From: JASJBU01 sp963790775
GTDB lineage: Bacteria; Pseudomonadota; Gammaproteobacteria; Chromatiales; Chromatiaceae
NCBI GenBank assembly: GCA_963790775.1
Contig: CAWBPR010000012.1
Coordinates: 1-64,000, forward strand
Reading direction: 5' to 3'
Length of the DNA: 64,000 bases
The notes under the pieces were generated by a model. It made no database searches and had not been told where the DNA came from. It worked only from the letters and a program-made list of their open reading frames with translations. A program made the position numbers and the translations under genes. Shown one piece after another: positions 36,486 to 44,704 of this stretch; position 1 is the first letter of the stretch, and each line of letters begins with the position of its first letter.

Positions 36486-36656
36486 ATGTGGACTCATCTA
36501 TTCGCGATCTTGGGATTAGTCGCCTTATGCGCAGGCTGGGTGCTGTTTCAACAGTGGCTGCGGCGGGTAGACCCGGCGTCTGGGAAATCCGCAGATTCCT
36601 GTTCCGGGTGTAGATCCTGTGGCTGTACCCCACCAACCCAGGAAGACAGGGAGTGA
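36486..36656 (+). CDS. Small membrane protein with Cys-rich tail, end of rnf operon
   Basis: ATG at 36486, 12 bases after the rnfA stop, opens a 56-residue frame: one membrane helix (HLFAILGLVALCAGWVLFQQ-like, about 4-22), a short basic segment and a tail with CSGCRSCGC before the stop at 36654. It resembles in plan the small one-helix, four-Cys maturation proteins such as NqrM and FeoB-associated proteins, which are thought to handle iron for membrane clusters. A role in building the RnfA/E cluster is inferred from position and layout only. The frame is short, but its codon use and the helix/Cys pattern are unlikely to be chance. Confidence 0.72.
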   Translation: MWTHLFAILGLVALCAGWVLFQQWLRRVDPASGKSADSCSGCRSCGCTPPTQEDRE

Positions 36657-36755
36657 AACCGATGGATTTGTTTTCAGGGCCTATTACACACTGATCCAAG
36701 GGCACAAATAAAAGCGCCTGGTAGCGCTTGAATCAATTGATGTGATTGATTTTAT

Positions 36756-36806
36756 TGGAGGCTGAGCCCGGAATCGAACCGAGGTATACGGCTTTGCAGG
36801 CCGTGG
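36756..36806 (-). tRNA. 3' fragment of tRNA-Cys(GCA), left boundary of island
   Basis: The minus strand reads from the anticodon arm (GGCCTGCAAAGCCG, anticodon GCA) through the T arm (CTCGGTTCGATTCCGGG) and acceptor strand CTCAGCC to TCCA. The 5' acceptor and D arm are missing, so it is not a functional gene. The same 44 bases (36756-36799) recur at 41611-41654 in the same orientation. Such half-tRNA repeats are typical attachment sites of integrative elements. Confidence 0.88.
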
Positions 36807-36848
36807 ATGTTTAATTATTCACTTTTTAATTCAGTTAGTTATAAATTT

Positions 36849-36869
36849 AAAGTGGTGTCCCACTTTTTT
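36849..36869 (+). terminator. Rho-independent terminator
   Basis: AAAGTGG (36849-36855) pairs with CCACTTT (36860-36866) around a 4-base loop and continues in a run of T. It could end + strand transcription from the rnf operon. Confidence 0.6.
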
Positions 36870-36962
36870 GACCCACTCTATGTAGGAAACTACGTAATTG
36901 TTCCGTAGATACCATACGGTTCGTCCGAATATTTTCACCATACACGCCTCAGCGCTGGCTTT

Positions 36963-37298
36963 TTACTCGACTGTGACCTCTCGCTCAATTGCTCGCTTTA
37001 CCAACTCGTTTAGATTGATGTTTTTTTGCCTTGCTGCGATTACCGCTGCCCGGTGAAGATCTCGACCAATCCGTACGTTGAATGTACCTTTATAAGCCTT
37101 CTGTGGCTCGATATTCAAATCCACACAAGTCTTTATATAATCATCCACAGCTTCGTGGAACGCCGCTTCTATCTCATGTACCGTCTCCCCCTCATAGTTC
37201 ACCAGCGGATCGATAAACTCCAGCTTACCGAACAGGCACTCATCCTCGACACTGGCCTCGACAGACCCATAAAAACCTTTGTATTCCATGAACTTCAT
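36963..37298 (-). CDS. hicB: HicB-family antitoxin
   Basis: A 111-residue protein. The N-terminal half is the RNase H-like HicB fold (YKGFYGSVEASVEDECLFGKLEFI, then YEGETVHEIEAAFHEAVDDYIKTC); the C-terminal half is a ribbon-helix-helix DNA-binding domain (FNVRIGRDLHRAAVIAARQKNINLNELVKRAIE). It follows hicA with a four-base overlap, giving the order toxin-antitoxin usual for HicAB. It should bind the toxin and repress transcription, probably at the palindrome 37593-37611. Confidence 0.9.
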   Translation of the reverse strand: MKFMEYKGFYGSVEASVEDECLFGKLEFIDPLVNYEGETVHEIEAAFHEAVDDYIKTCVDLNIEPQKAYKGTFNVRIGRDLHRAAVIAARQKNINLNELVKRAIEREVTVE

Positions 37299-37543
37299 AT
37301 CAATCCACCCTGTACCAGTTTTTCGATCAATTGCCGGAGTGCATAACGTTTGACGATATTCCCAGGATGCGGTTTGTGCAGATTGATCATCTGATCTGTA
37401 TTACCGTTATCGAACTTCACCCGGGAACCGCTTCCCTGCACTTCCTGATAACCCAGCGCCTTCAATAAAGCTTTCAATTCCTGCCATGTAAAGTCTGCAG
37501 GAACCGCCTTGAGCTTAGCTATCAGTTTGTCTCGCCTTCCCAT
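37295..37543 (-). CDS. hicA: HicA-family toxin
   Basis: An 82-residue protein from MGRRDKLIAKLKAVP (ATG 37543, GGAG ten bases upstream), with the double-stranded RNA-binding-like fold and the motif GYQEVQGSGSRVKF. In-frame ATGs at 37555 and 37573 are alternatives; 37573 also has GGAG close by. HicA cuts mRNA. The position that is His in the classical HicA is here in the SGSRVKF variant seen in one subfamily, so activity is likely but not proven. It is the first gene of the operon, downstream of a palindromic operator. Confidence 0.85.
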   Translation of the reverse strand: MGRRDKLIAKLKAVPADFTWQELKALLKALGYQEVQGSGSRVKFDNGNTDQMINLHKPHPGNIVKRYALRQLIEKLVQGGLI

Positions 37544-37592
37544 CTGCAACTCCATTTCAGTTGCTTGAAGCATAGCACTCCAACCAAAATAC

Positions 37593-37611
37593 GCAACTAT
37601 TATATAGTTGC
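37593..37611 (-). promoter_or_regulatory. Palindromic operator overlapping the hicAB promoter
   Basis: GCAACTAT and ATAGTTGC form perfect 8-bp arms around TAT. On the minus strand a TATAAT lies inside the palindrome, so a bound ribbon-helix-helix repressor would cover the -10 box. It lies about 50 bases upstream of the hicA start. Confidence 0.7.
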
Positions 37612-37636
37612 AATGGATCACAAGGCAAAAACACAT

Positions 37637-38082
37637 ATACCGATATTTAACCGGTCTGATATGCGGCCAAATTATGGAAAGAACAAGGTGTTTACAAATC
37701 CTTAACTTAAGAAGTATCTATATGATATCTATTCAATATGTAATTATTCTTATGCGGACACATAAACAGCCATAAAAACTGGACATCACGAACATACCTG
37801 ATAGGAAAGAGTTGGTGTCGCTGATGGAGCAAATGCGGATTTCGAAGAATTCACATCATCGTCGAGCCCTCGCTGACTTTGCGCTTGAAGCGGCTGCACA
37901 CTCGGTGGGCTTTCGCCGGAGCCTTCCACCTAGCACTAATCCTGTAGATCCATAATTGGGTTGGCTGCATAGGCAAGGTGCTGGATGCGAAACTGGATGC
38001 GGGTGTTTTCTATCCCACCCAGGAATGAATAACGGTGGATTTAATCAGCGTCAATCAACTGGTGGAATGTCGGTGAAATACC
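37637..38082. other. Stretch without a recognisable gene
   Basis: About 450 bases inside the tRNA-Cys island. The middle part (37810-38040) has coding-like composition but stops in all frames, suggesting gene remnants. Nothing could be named. Confidence 0.4.
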
Positions 38083-38443
38083 TCAATTGATTTCAACTTC
38101 TTCCAGTGCCTGAAGTATCTCATCCATCAGCCCGCTCACCTCATTCAAATACAATGTAACCTCTTCTGGCGCCTCCCCCTGTGTAAGAATGTTACGCCAG
38201 GACCAGGCAGTGGGTCATGTAGCGGAGATTCCTGACCGATTCCCAGCTCATCCCCTCATCGATGTGGAACAGCACACGTTCCCAACCAGAAAAACCGGCA
38301 TGCTCGACCACTGCCTCACGCAGGTTCAGCCACGCTCCCTGGAGATCGGAGAGTATTGTTTTTTCATATCCGGAAGGTTCTCGATCAAAGACCATTGTTG
38401 ACAATTTTAAGTAGAATACCGGATCAGTTGGTTCATGAGACAT
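38083..38443 (-). pseudogene. Small cytosolic protein divergent from the SNF2 helicase, frameshifted
   Basis: From ATG 38443 (MSHEPTDPVFYLKLSTMVFD) the frame runs to a stop near 38192. At about 38200 another frame takes over (SWRNILTQGEAPEEVTLYLN...LEEVEIN) and ends at 38083. The joined product would be about 119 residues, with no cysteines and no known motif. The start lies 20 bases from the start of the helicase on the other strand, so both promoters overlap the opposite gene's 5' end. A shared function with the helicase is suggested by this layout only. Confidence 0.6.
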
Positions 38444-38463
38444 TCTTACCATACCTTTATGCC

Positions 38464-41292
38464 ATGTCGAAAACAAAGAAACACAGCAAACATTCCAAAC
38501 AACGTACCCGACCATCAGGCTGGTTCACCAGTAACGCCGATGAGATCGAACGCCGACGTGAACGTGGTCTCACTGGGGCATTCCAGATAGCACCCCTGTC
38601 ACAGGACGATGATTTTTTCGGTGCCTATCAGATCAACTCCACTACCGAGCAGGCTTATCGGGTAGAAATTCGCTCTCTATCGGAACCCATCAACAGCTGT
38701 AACTGCCCCGACCACCGCATCAACGGTTTGGGTACCTGCAAGCATATCGAGGCAACGCTGAACCGGCTCCAATACAGACGCAAGCGTGCTTTCAAGAATG
38801 CTGCGGGCGCGGGCAGCCCGTACATCGAAATTTTTCTGGATCGGCGCGATAACCAAATCCGAATAGCCTGGCCAACAGGCAGCCACCAGCGTTCAAAGGC
38901 CAGCGAACTCCTCGCCCCTTTCTTTGGAGACGATAAGGTCCTGATAGGAAACCCACTGGATAAACTACCCGCCATGCAGCGGGTAATCAGTGCCTCTCAT
39001 GGGATTGTCCAACGCAAGATCCGATTTTCCAGCGAACTGATCGCTTGGGTCGAGGTATTGGACAGACAGCAACAACTGGCCCGTGCTCGGCAACACTTCG
39101 AGACCGAGGTGGCGTCCGGCAAGGCGAGTCTCGACCTCCTGGTAAAACATGCGCTGTATCCCTACCAGCAGGAGGGAATGCTACATTTGGCATTCACCGG
39201 TCGTGCCCTGCTGGCGGATGAGATGGGCTTGGGTAAGACGGTACAGGCCGTCGCTGCCTGTGAACTCCTGCACCGTATTAAGGACATTCAACGTGTATTG
39301 GTGATCTCCCCTGCTTCGCTCAAGGGCGAATGGGAAGAGCAGATCACCAAATTCACCAACCTGCCCTCGCGTATCATCCAGGGAGCACGCTCCAAACGTT
39401 TGCACCAATACAGGAAGGCCGGGTTTTTCTATCTTGCCAATTACGAGCAAATCCGCATGGATGTTGAAGAGATCAACACCATCCTGGCACCAGATGTGAT
39501 CATTCTCGACGAGGCACAACGCATCAAGAACTGGCAGACCAAGACAGCCATTTCGATTAAGCGGCTGATCAGCCCCTACGCCTTCGTGCTGACAGGCACG
39601 CCAGTGGAGAACCGCATCGACGAGATCTACTCCATCGTACAGTTCCTCGATCCACATATTTTCGGCCCCTTATTCCGCTTCAACCGGGATTTCTACCAAC
39701 TGGACGAAAAAGGGCACGCGAGCGGCTACAAAAACATCGACAAACTACATACACGACTGCAGTCCGTCATGCTGCGCCGGCGCAAAGAGGATGTGGAGGG
39801 GCAACTGCCAGGCCGCACGGTAAACACCTATTTCGTTCCCATGCACAACGAACAGCATCTGCGCTATGAAGAGTACGAGTCGAAGGTGGCGCGTCTGGCC
39901 GCTATGGCGAGAAATCGACCATTGAAAAAAGAGGAAATGGAACGGCTTCAGCAATACCTGGCCTGCATGCGTATGCTTTGCGACACGCCTTACATTCTTG
40001 ATCAGGATTGCCGCATCTCTCCCAAGTTGAAAGAGCTCGTCACCATCCTCCAGGAAATTCTGGAGGATGGTGATCACAAGATCATTATCTTTTCCGAGTG
40101 GCAGCGCATGCTGGAATTAGTGCGGGAGCAGACCAGAGAGATGGGCTTGGATCACGCCTGGCATACTGGCGAAGTTCCACAGCCCAAACGCCGCGAAGAG
40201 ATCCGTCGCTTCAAGGACGATCCTGAATGCCGGCTTTTCCTCTCCACTGATTCCGGTTCCGTCGGGCTCAACCTGCAGGCGGCTGATGTCGTAATCAACC
40301 TGGATATGCCATGGAACCCAGCCAAGCTGGAACAGCGCATCGCGCGCGCCTGGCGCAAACATCAAAAGCGTCCAGTACAAGTGATCAATCTGGTAACCGA
40401 ACACTCCATCGAGCACCGCATGCTCTCGCTACTGGAGCAGAAACGCTTACTGGCCGAGGGTGTGGTGGACGGTAAGGGTGACAATGAAATGAGCCTGCCC
40501 TCCGGTCGTGCCGCCTTTCTGGAGCGGCTTGACGCCCTGATGGCGTGTGAAGCAAGTAAACCGCACAAACCACCCACTGATCCGATCGATCATTTAAGGG
40601 ATGCAATCCTTACCCAATGGAGCCCTCAACTGGAACTCATCGAGTTGCATGGCGAAGGGGAGCAACTGACGTTGCTGGTGGTGGCTGACCGGCCGCATGA
40701 CTCCCTACAGAACGCCCTTACCGATCAAATACAGGAACACTTTCCCGAGCAGACACCACAGTTACAATTACTTGACACGAAAGCTTACGCAACCATCCAG
40801 CAATTGATCGAGACCGGCATCTTGAGCGCCAACCTGGATTCGGCCAGAACCTTGTACCGGGCACCTATCGGTGATAGGGCAAAAGATAGCGGACAATCTA
40901 AACGACTATCCGAGGCTCAAGATCGTTTCCGCCAGGGTGATCACAAACGACGGATGGCGAAAGTACTGGCCGACGGAAGCTTTGTTCTGGAGGCGCTCGA
41001 CCCGATGTGTGAGGTCGTGGAGACGGCGCTGCAAGCCCTGGTAATATGGCAGAGTCATGATGCTGAGATACCCCTGGAACTGGGATTGATCGAATCCGCA
41101 CTGATTCGAACGAACCTGTTGCCAGCTAAAACCCTATCCCTGGTCGCACGTCTGCGGGATAAGCAAGACGAACTGGATAAAGCTCAGGCACACAAACTGC
41201 TTACACAAAGCGAAAGCTTCCTTTCGCAGGCAGCTGCATTATTGGAATTGGGTAAAGAACCAAGGATTAACGCAAACCAGCAGGTGAGATGA
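38464..41292 (+). CDS. SNF2-family DEAD/DEAH helicase with SWIM zinc finger
   Basis: A 942-residue protein from ATG 38464 (MSKTKKHSKHSKQ); an earlier in-frame ATG would run through the divergent gene. A SWIM motif CNCPDHRINGLGTCKH lies at about 79-94. The SNF2 ATPase has Walker A DEMGLGKT at about 252-259, DEAQ at about 349, LTGTPVENR and a helicase-C domain with GSVGLNLQAADVVINLD and QRIARAWRKHQ. The last 250 residues are helical and unassigned. SWI2/SNF2 ATPases translocate on double-stranded DNA and displace proteins. It is the main cargo of the tRNA-Cys island, beside HicAB, which fits a role in defence or element maintenance. Confidence 0.9.
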   Translation: MSKTKKHSKHSKQRTRPSGWFTSNADEIERRRERGLTGAFQIAPLSQDDDFFGAYQINSTTEQAYRVEIRSLSEPINSCNCPDHRINGLGTCKHIEATLNRLQYRRKRAFKNAAGAGSPYIEIFLDRRDNQIRIAWPTGSHQRSKASELLAPFFGDDKVLIGNPLDKLPAMQRVISASHGIVQRKIRFSSELIAWVEVLDRQQQLARARQHFETEVASGKASLDLLVKHALYPYQQEGMLHLAFTGRALLADEMGLGKTVQAVAACELLHRIKDIQRVLVISPASLKGEWEEQITKFTNLPSRIIQGARSKRLHQYRKAGFFYLANYEQIRMDVEEINTILAPDVIILDEAQRIKNWQTKTAISIKRLISPYAFVLTGTPVENRIDEIYSIVQFLDPHIFGPLFRFNRDFYQLDEKGHASGYKNIDKLHTRLQSVMLRRRKEDVEGQLPGRTVNTYFVPMHNEQHLRYEEYESKVARLAAMARNRPLKKEEMERLQQYLACMRMLCDTPYILDQDCRISPKLKELVTILQEILEDGDHKIIIFSEWQRMLELVREQTREMGLDHAWHTGEVPQPKRREEIRRFKDDPECRLFLSTDSGSVGLNLQAADVVINLDMPWNPAKLEQRIARAWRKHQKRPVQVINLVTEHSIEHRMLSLLEQKRLLAEGVVDGKGDNEMSLPSGRAAFLERLDALMACEASKPHKPPTDPIDHLRDAILTQWSPQLELIELHGEGEQLTLLVVADRPHDSLQNALTDQIQEHFPEQTPQLQLLDTKAYATIQQLIETGILSANLDSARTLYRAPIGDRAKDSGQSKRLSEAQDRFRQGDHKRRMAKVLADGSFVLEALDPMCEVVETALQALVIWQSHDAEIPLELGLIESALIRTNLLPAKTLSLVARLRDKQDELDKAQAHKLLTQSESFLSQAAALLELGKEPRINANQQVR

Positions 41293-41610
41293 TGCGTGTC
41301 AACCAACCCCGAGTTAGTTCTTGATTAACATAACCGCGCTATCCGTCACCTAATTACGAAGATTTTACTGATCCCTTAACGGAGACTCTAAACACTGCCT
41401 ATGAACTAGAAACCATGGCAAAGACACTACCCTATAACTGGTGTCCACGTGTTTTCGTTATCCATACGCGTGAGATCACCCACTTTTCTTTCTTAATTAG
41501 GCCGATTGTAGCGGGTCTAGGCTGTTTATAATTGTGTTTATACCCGGCCCTTTTGAGCACAAAATAAGACACCTGATTTCGTCTTAACTAATTGATTTAA
41601 TTGTTATTAA

Positions 41611-41661
41611 TGGAGGCTGAGCCCGGAATCGAACCGAGGTATACGGCTTTGCAGTCCGCTT
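41611..41661 (-). tRNA. 3' fragment of tRNA-Cys(GCA), right boundary of island
   Basis: The 44 bases at 41611-41654 are identical to 36756-36799. The anticodon stem here reads GCGGACTGCAAAGCCG, closer to a normal tRNA-Cys than the left copy, but the D arm and 5' acceptor strand are absent. Together with the left copy it forms the direct repeats of an att-bounded island. Confidence 0.88.
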
Positions 41662-41797
41662 CTCTACTATTATTATCAATTGGTTACTAGCTATACCACT
41701 CGTTATGCCACTCAATTGGGCATAATTTTCCCATTCTGTACTGATCAAATTCTCTTTCTTTGGTTTCTGCTTGAGTAACAATTCGCAAAAGTCAGTT

Positions 41798-41820
41798 ATC
41801 GAGGGATTCGAACCCTCGAT
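41798..41820. repeat. T-arm-like palindrome
   Basis: ATCGAGGG and CCCTCGAT enclose ATTCGAA. On the minus strand it reads GAGGGTTCGAATCCCTC, a standard tRNA T arm, but no acceptor stem, CCA or anticodon arm is present. Likely a tRNA remnant or old attachment site. Confidence 0.45.
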
Positions 41821-42413
41821 GTTTCATTGTTTTTCTATAGGTTACTAAGACTTCATGTCCAGATCATGCCTTAATGGTACACGAAACTCTCGAAAGGGGT
41901 AAAAGCGTCTACTTCAAATTGCTCTCTGTACGCAACACGAAGTCATCCTGCCGTTTTCCAGACACCGATTCACAAATGACGTAATCCTGACACGGAGATT
42001 TTCAGTCCATTGGATACTAAATTATTATTATATATTCAATGAGTTACCGTGGTGCCCGTTGCTCATCTTTGCACCACGATGCAGGACAGCGCATAATTCA
42101 TTCACGCAAAATTCCCGCATGGATTATTCATGAAGAATAGACCGACCAACGTTACTCGTACATGACTACCCTGCTCTACCAAGTTCATTAAATAGCGACA
42201 CGAATCCTTGTTCGGAGTTCGGCTCTACCCCCTCAATACCACGGCTCTTCGACACTAACAATGACCGAGAATTACTGATTGGCGTCGCTTATGAAAAACA
42301 CCAAGAACATCAAGCTAAGGAGGGACAATAGTAATCGAACCTCCATTTGCATCACTCAATGCATTCACTCCCAAAACTGAGATATATTTAGACTCCAAGA
42401 GGAGTATAAGAGC

Positions 42414-42703
42414 ATGGCTATGTTGACCATTCGTAATCTCGACGATGAGGTCAAGGACGACTCAGCATGAGGGCCGCCAGACACGGTTGCTCCATGGAGG
42501 AAGAAGCACGGCAGATTCTGCGTCAAGCGCTGTCTGAAAAGACGTCAGAAAAGGGGCTGGCCAGCCGTATTCATAAACGGGTGGTGGAGACGACTGGCGG
42601 TGTGGAGCTGGAGCTGCCGGCACACTCTCAACCCCGTCCAGCTCTCGATTTTTCAGGAGGTAGTGCGCGATTCTGCTGGACACCAATGTGCTGTCCTAAC
42701 TGA
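42414..42703 (+). pseudogene. FitA/VapB-like antitoxin, frameshifted
   Basis: ATG 42414 behind AGGAG opens MAMLTIRNLDDEVKD, the ribbon-helix-helix start of FitA. At about 42465 the frame shifts and continues MRAARHGCSMEEEARQILRQ, the rest of that domain, followed by a C-terminal toxin-binding part. The intact gene would be about 90 residues. The partner toxin gene downstream is also broken, so the module is dead. Confidence 0.8.
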
Positions 42704-43117
42704 TGAAACCTGCGCCGGAATTTGCGGTAATACAATGGCTGGATGCACAGCTGGATAGCCAGGTTTTCTTGCCCGCTGTCACCAAGGCCGAGATTGAACT
42801 CGGTATAAGCTTTGTGGCCCAACGGGAAACACAAGAATACGTTTACCCGACTGGCCGGCGCAGTGTTCGACGAGTTTCGGGACCGAATCCTTCCCTACGA
42901 TGCTAGCGATGCCTCCTACTATGCCAACTTGGTTGCCACCGCCTGGAAGACTGGCCGCTCCATCCCGGTGGAGGATGCCCGGATCGCCGCCATCACCCAG
43001 GAAAACCGATTGACTCTGGAAACACGCAACACCAAGAATTTCGAATTCATTACCGATTTTTTTATTGATCAATCCATGGCAAATAACCGGTTAACCCAAA
43101 GCAACCGTTCGATCTAA
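42670..43117 (+). pseudogene. FitB/VapC-like PIN-domain toxin, broken
   Basis: ILLDTNVLS is followed by TAA at 42697-42699 and then LMKPAPEFAVIQWLDAQ in the same frame, where the family has Glu after VLS. After GISFVAQ the frame shifts near 42825 to FTRLAGAVFDEFRDRILPYD and runs to 43117 through ARIAAITQENRLTLETRNTKNF. The PIN acidic residues (LDTN, Glu in KAEIE, Asp in VEDARIAA) are present but separated by lesions. It lacks a proper start codon at the expected position. Confidence 0.82.
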
Positions 43118-43172
43118 TTCGATATTCCAATAAGGAAGATCATGTCGGTCAACCGAAACACCGACAGTCTGT

Positions 43173-44156
43173 TCAACGGGAAGCAAGCCTGCCGACAAGA
43201 CCGGCAAGCTGTGCCAACCAGTGCTTCTTTTTCGCCTGATAGGTGACTTCATACAAATCAGCTGTTGCACTGGCGGTGAGCAGATAGTCGTCACTGGTTT
43301 GCAGTTCGTCGACCAACTTGAGTTCTCGGGCCTCAGCGCCGAACCAGTGTTCGCCGTTGGCGACGACTTCTATGTCGAGGGCCTGACGGTGGGTCTTAAG
43401 AAAGGTCTTGAATAGGGTATGGGCTGTCTCCACCTCTTCCTGCAGTTTTGCTCGGCCAGCCTCGGTAGTCTCGCCGAACAGGGTCACGGTTCTTTTGTAT
43501 TCGCCGGCCGTGAACTGTTCAAAATCCACATCATGGTTTTTCAGCAACCGATTGAAATTGGGAATCTGGGAAACAACCCCAATCGAGCCGATCACGGCGA
43601 AAGGAGCCGCGATAAGAAGATCGGCGACACAGGCCATCATGTAACCCCCGCTGGCCGCGACCTTATCGACCGTTATCGTCAGCGGAATACCTCGTTCCTT
43701 TATGCGAACCAGTTGGGACGCCGCCAGTCCATAGGCGTGAACGACACCACCCGAGCTTTCCAAACGGACTACCACCTCGTCTTGGGGCTCCGCCACGGAT
43801 AATATCGCCGTCACCTCTTCCCTTAGGGAGGTAACGCCAGATGCGATAATATCGCCATGGAAGTTCAGCACGAAAACCCGGCGTCTGGGTTGCTGCTCGG
43901 CTGAAGCCTTATCTGACTGATCTTTGTCTGCTTTTTTCAGCAGTTTCCGCAAGCTCTTTTTGGGCTGCATAGCCGCCTTCATACTGTTCTGCATGCGTTC
44001 GTACTGCCGATTCAGATTCTTTATCTGAATCATTTCTCTGCCTTCATGCCTCGCCCGGGACAAGAGAGCAACGATGCCAGCCAGTGTGGCCAGAATGAGT
44101 ACAAACAGGGTCAGCCCCTTGGCAAGAAACAGTAGATACTCACTCATTATGTCCAT
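43173..44156 (-). CDS. sohB: Inner-membrane S49 peptidase SohB
   Basis: A 327-residue protein (ATG 44156; 44147 is also possible) with an N-terminal membrane helix (about 6-30), a charged linker and the S49/Clp-fold serine protease domain. RLESSGGVVHAYGLAASQL, VDKVAASGGYMMACVAD (catalytic Ser) and AGEYKRTVTLFGE (catalytic Lys) are present. SohB is related to signal peptide peptidase A. The gene is intact and stands alone; its 3' end converges on the broken FitB gene. Confidence 0.92.
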   Translation of the reverse strand: MDIMSEYLLFLAKGLTLFVLILATLAGIVALLSRARHEGREMIQIKNLNRQYERMQNSMKAAMQPKKSLRKLLKKADKDQSDKASAEQQPRRRVFVLNFHGDIIASGVTSLREEVTAILSVAEPQDEVVVRLESSGGVVHAYGLAASQLVRIKERGIPLTITVDKVAASGGYMMACVADLLIAAPFAVIGSIGVVSQIPNFNRLLKNHDVDFEQFTAGEYKRTVTLFGETTEAGRAKLQEEVETAHTLFKTFLKTHRQALDIEVVANGEHWFGAEARELKLVDELQTSDDYLLTASATADLYEVTYQAKKKHWLAQLAGLVGRLASR

Positions 44157-44201
44157 GACAGCATTCCGCACTACCCTCGAAACGGTGGATTTGATGATCA
44201 A

Positions 44202-44704
44202 GGATCATCGAAGCAATATGCCGAGTTTAATTGAAAATCACGAGATCCCATACCTGCGGATACGCAGGGCCGGAGAACATCAGGCAACGACAACGGTTAG
44301 GCAGTGCCAAACGAATGCCAGGAAGCAGACATGTCGATGTTCGACCGATGGTGTCCCTCCCGAAAACTCATATCACACACTATCACGCTGCCAACCGTTC
44401 ATAATGGTGATGTAGGCCACCGACTTCTGGAAATTACACTACCTTTCCAAGAGTTGGTAGCTGCACCGATTGAGACTCAAGACTATCCACCCCTCGCGAC
44501 AGATGTGTGCGCCAACGATGATAATAGTTGAAATGGCTGGTTAGGTTTCGTTTGCCAATACCTCCCCCCGTGTCGGTACACTTACCTTTCAATATTAAGG
44601 ATAGTCTGTGTGTTGGAAAGCAGTTACGTTGAGGAATAAGGCCATCCATTTAACGATAACTTGCGTTAATATGACCCTGTCACTCAACTGCCTCAACGCA
44701 ATCC
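44202..44704. other. Stretch without a recognisable gene
   Basis: About 500 bases between divergent genes. Short frames exist on both strands, but none has a supported start or family resemblance. The DUF502 promoter is expected near 44640-44700. Confidence 0.45.

Larger units (their letters stand above)
41293..42413. other. Long stretch without genes, containing tRNA remnants
   Basis: About 1.1 kb with stops in all frames. It holds the right tRNA-Cys fragment (41611-41661) and a T-arm-like palindrome (41798-41820). The rest is AT-rich and unassigned; it may be debris from insertions and deletions at the tRNA site. Confidence 0.55.

Noticed and set aside
36756..36806. Complete tRNA-Cys gene
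   Set aside because: No D arm or 5' acceptor strand is found next to the 3' half at either copy.
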